DNA from: Dorea_D sp963559605
GTDB lineage: Bacteria > Bacillota > Clostridia > Lachnospirales > Lachnospiraceae
Assembly (NCBI GenBank): GCA_963559605.1
Contig: CAUWLL010000021.1
Span: forward strand, 1 to 43,279
Length of the DNA: 43,279 bases
Reading direction: 5' to 3'
Shown: positions 41,112 through 43,279 of the stretch, one piece after another
Numbering within the stretch: position 1 is the first letter of the stretch
How the letters are laid out: the number at the start of each line of letters is the position of its first letter
Program-made: the position numbers and the translations under genes
The notes under the pieces: generated by a model
The model's database searches: none
What the model saw: only the letters and a program-made list of their open reading frames with translations
What the model was told of the DNA's origin: nothing

Positions 41112-41972
41112 ATGAAGGTTGAGCTTGCAAAGACTGCGGGATTTTGTTTTGGGGTAAAAAGAGCGGTGGATACGGTGTATGAGCAGGTGGAAAAAGCCGG
41201 AGGCGGCGCAAAGATCTACACCTATGGTCCGATCATCCACAATGAAGAAGTGATCAAAGATATGGAAAGCCGGGGCGTGCGTGTGTTGAACAGTTTTGAA
41301 GAGCTTCAGAGGCTGGAAAACGGAGTTGTTATCATCCGTTCCCACGGAGTGCCAAAATCAGTTTATGACCTGATGGAAAAGAAAGGCATCTCTTATGTGG
41401 ATGCCACCTGTCCTTTTGTGAAAAAAATTCATAAAATCGTACGCAAGGAGAGCGATAAAGGAGCCCATATCATCATCATCGGAAATGCCGAACACCCTGA
41501 GGTAGAGGGCATTCGCGGATGGGCAGGAAAAGACGTTACGGTGATACAGACAGCAGAGGAAGCGCAAAAGTTTTATCTGGACAATGAGAAACAACAGGTT
41601 TGCATTGTGTCTCAGACGACATTTAATTACAATAAATTCAAAGAATTAGTTGAAATTATAAACAAAAAGGGTTATGATATAATTGTTTTAAATACGATTT
41701 GCAGTGCAACGAAGGAGCGTCAGGAAGAGGCATATGACATTGCCAGGCGAGTAGAGGCTATGATCGTCATTGGTGATACGCGAAGCTCCAACACCCGCAA
41801 GCTATTTGAAATCTGCAGCAATGCGTGCGCGGATACGTACTATATACAGACACTTGGCGATTTGAATATGAATCAATTAAGGTCCGTGGAAACAGTAGGT
41901 ATTACAGCAGGGGCATCCACGCCCAAGAATATAATTGAGGAGGTTCAAAATAATGTCAGAATTAACTTTTGA
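41112..41972 (+). CDS. ispH: 4-hydroxy-3-methylbut-2-enyl diphosphate reductase
   Basis: This 286-residue iron-sulfur enzyme makes IPP and DMAPP in the last step of the non-mevalonate isoprenoid pathway. The three cluster cysteines are visible: AGFCFGVKRAV (Cys12), VDATCPFVKKIH, and NTICSATKERQ. GPIIHNEEVI, RSHGVPKSVYD, TTFNYNKF and GDTRSSNTRKL are further conserved segments. AAGGAGAAG precedes the ATG. The end of the gene overlaps the S1 protein start by 20 bases. In several Clostridia the two are fused into one protein; here they are separate frames. Confidence 0.97.
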   Translation: MKVELAKTAGFCFGVKRAVDTVYEQVEKAGGGAKIYTYGPIIHNEEVIKDMESRGVRVLNSFEELQRLENGVVIIRSHGVPKSVYDLMEKKGISYVDATCPFVKKIHKIVRKESDKGAHIIIIGNAEHPEVEGIRGWAGKDVTVIQTAEEAQKFYLDNEKQQVCIVSQTTFNYNKFKELVEIINKKGYDIIVLNTICSATKERQEEAYDIARRVEAMIVIGDTRSSNTRKLFEICSNACADTYYIQTLGDLNMNQLRSVETVGITAGASTPKNIIEEVQNNVRINF

Positions 41973-43062
41973 ACAAATGTTGGAAGATTCTTTTAAGACT
42001 ATCAGAAACGGAGAGGTTGTAGACGGTACTGTAATTGATGTGAAACCGGATGAGATCATCCTGAATATAGGTTATAAAGCAGACGGTATCATTATGAGAA
42101 ATGAGTACACCAATGATTCCAATGCAGACTTGACAACTATGGTATCTGTCGGCGATCAGATGACAGTGAAGGTTTTAAAAGTGAATGATGGAGAAGGTCA
42201 GGTGTTATTGACTTATAAGAGACTGGCAGCCGAGAAAGGCAACGAGAGATTAAAAGAAGCTTTTGAGAATCATGAAGTGTTAAAAGCTCCGGTAGTACAG
42301 ATCCTCGGAGGCGGTCTGAGTGTCGTGGTTGAGGAGGCAAGAGTATTTATTCCTGCAAGCCTTGTATCTGACACATATGAGAAGGATTTGAGCAAATATC
42401 AGGATCAGGAGATCGAGTTTGTGATCAGCGAGTTCAATCCGAGAAGAAACCGTGTGATCGGAGACAGACGTCAGCTTCTGGTTGCTGAGAGAGCAGAAAA
42501 ACAGAAAGAGTTATTTGAGAAACTGAAAGTCGGCGATACAGTAAACGGAATTGTTAAGAATGTAACAGACTTTGGCGCGTTCGTAGACCTTGGCGGTGTA
42601 GACGGATTATTACATATCTCTGAGATGTCCTGGGGACGTGTAGAGAATCCGAAGAAAGTATTCCAGGTTGGCGATGAGTTGAAAGTATTGATCAAAGATA
42701 TGAACGAGACAAAGATCGCTCTGAGTCTTAAATTCCCGGAGACAAATCCATGGGCTAACGCAGCAGATACTTATGCGGTAGGCAATGTAGTTGAAGGAAA
42801 AGTGGCAAGAATGACAGATTTCGGTGCGTTTGTAGAGCTGGCACCGGGCGTTGACGCACTGCTTCATGTTTCTCAGATTTCAAGAAATCATGTGGAGAAA
42901 CCGTCAGATGCGTTGTCCGTAGGTCAGGTGATCGAAGCGAAGATCGTGGATTTGAATGAGGCGGATAAGAAGATAAGCCTGAGCATGAAGGCGTTAGAGC
43001 CTGTAGAGGAAGCTGCTCAGGAGGCTGCAGAAGAAAGTGATGAAGCAGGTACAGAAGAATAA
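41953..43062 (+). CDS. S1 domain RNA-binding protein (RpsA-like)
   Basis: This 369-residue protein contains four S1 RNA-binding domains. The first has GEVVDGTVIDVKPDEIILNI and the second VVQILGGGLSVVVEEARVF. The third has VNGIVKNVTDFGAFVDLGG and GLLHISEMSW, the fourth VEGKVARMTDFGAFVELAPG and ALLHVSQIS. An acidic tail closes the protein. Gram-positive S1-like proteins of this size bind mRNA at the ribosome, though they are often not essential. I chose the ATG at 41953 because GGAGG lies at 41939-41943; the upstream in-frame ATG is inside ispH. The third and fourth domains are closest to the classic sequence. A terminator follows. Confidence 0.94.
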   Translation: MSELTFEQMLEDSFKTIRNGEVVDGTVIDVKPDEIILNIGYKADGIIMRNEYTNDSNADLTTMVSVGDQMTVKVLKVNDGEGQVLLTYKRLAAEKGNERLKEAFENHEVLKAPVVQILGGGLSVVVEEARVFIPASLVSDTYEKDLSKYQDQEIEFVISEFNPRRNRVIGDRRQLLVAERAEKQKELFEKLKVGDTVNGIVKNVTDFGAFVDLGGVDGLLHISEMSWGRVENPKKVFQVGDELKVLIKDMNETKIALSLKFPETNPWANAADTYAVGNVVEGKVARMTDFGAFVELAPGVDALLHVSQISRNHVEKPSDALSVGQVIEAKIVDLNEADKKISLSMKALEPVEEAAQEAAEESDEAGTEE

Positions 43063-43093
43063 TCCAAAACTTCATAATTCAGGAAACAGTATA

Positions 43094-43125
43094 GGATAGA
43101 GACTGATAAAGTCTCTATCTTTATG
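43094..43125 (+). terminator. Terminator of the cmk-ispH-S1 cluster
   Basis: GATAGAGACT pairs with AGTCTCTATC, a 10-bp perfect stem with a 5-nt loop, followed by a short T-rich stretch. Confidence 0.85.
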
Positions 43126-43244
43126 TGTTAAAAAAACAACGAGCTGTTTGTGGAAATATACAATAAAATGCCGATAATCACTGGATAATCGGGACATTTT
43201 CATGTATAGTATAGAAAGAGATAAAAGGAAGGAAGGAAAAAGGA

Positions 43245-43279
43245 ATGGCATTGTTGACATTTAAGGGTGGTATTCATCC
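43245..43279 (+). CDS. rnfC: Start of RnfC, Rnf complex subunit (partial)
   Basis: Only the first 12 codons are in the window. They read MALLTFKGGIHP, which matches the usual start of RnfC/RsxC, the NADH-side subunit of the ferredoxin:NAD oxidoreductase that pumps sodium or protons. AAGGAAGG lies upstream. The gene runs off the right edge, and the call rests on this short N-terminus. Confidence 0.75.
   Translation, partial: MALLTFKGGIH

Noticed and set aside
40315..41211. 298-codon minus-strand frame opposite cmk
   Set aside because: It lies antisense to a clear cmk gene, is of low-complexity composition and has no recognisable motif.

Overview
The window looks like a chromosomal segment of a gut-type Clostridia, most likely Lachnospiraceae. 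The evidence is moderate GC, strong AGGAGG-type ribosome binding sites, the IspH/S1-protein gene pair, a sodium-pumping decarboxylase operon, the start of an rnfC gene, and Lachnospiraceae-style families (DUF5688-like, LPD28-like, DUF3990-like). I saw no rRNA, tRNA or CRISPR array.

Positions 1 to about 10,320 are the end of an integrated mobile element. In order it carries recT, a frameshifted DUF5688-like gene, a small acidic protein, a resolvase-type serine recombinase and an LPD28-like protein. An A+T-rich cargo module follows (3.2-6.8 kb): an unrecognised 485-residue protein facing away from a DExH helicase that is split by a 5-bp tandem duplication, plus a 155-residue unknown. Then come a SHOCT-like small protein translationally coupled to a 612-residue large serine recombinase, a compact intergenic sequence that can fold as a near-perfect four-way junction, and a DUF3990-like gene overlapping a small partner gene. 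The element appears to end inside the 3' end of an ABC-transporter permease gene on the minus strand: the permease loses its last membrane segment, and a dyad-symmetric sequence sits at the breakpoint.

From 10.3 to 31.8 kb the content is ordinary chromosome: the ABC ATPase/permease pair, queH, argH, asd, ppk, topB, a left-handed beta-helix acyltransferase-like gene, a beta-hydroxyacid dehydrogenase, mgsA, a sodium:solute symporter, leuA, an amidohydrolase, a MATE exporter, and a minus-strand peptide-use pair (Xaa-Pro aminopeptidase and a POT peptide transporter). leuA is followed, in the same frame after one TAG codon, by a complete AraC-type DNA-binding domain, so this is either a broken fusion or a read-through product.

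From 32 to 37.4 kb an operon with a strong promoter encodes a biotin-dependent sodium-pump decarboxylase. It has two different carboxyltransferase subunits (MmdA-like and OadA-like) around one shared set of gamma, biotin-carrier and beta subunits. After it come an RpiR regulator, a flavoprotein, a YcxB-like membrane protein, cmk, ispH, a four-domain S1 protein and the first 12 codons of rnfC. Decarboxylase pump, Rnf complex and sodium symporter together suggest an anaerobe that relies on a sodium gradient.

The strongest candidates for something new are the four-way-junction element at 8979-9051, the leuA/AraC amber junction, and the divergent A+T-rich unknown/helicase module.
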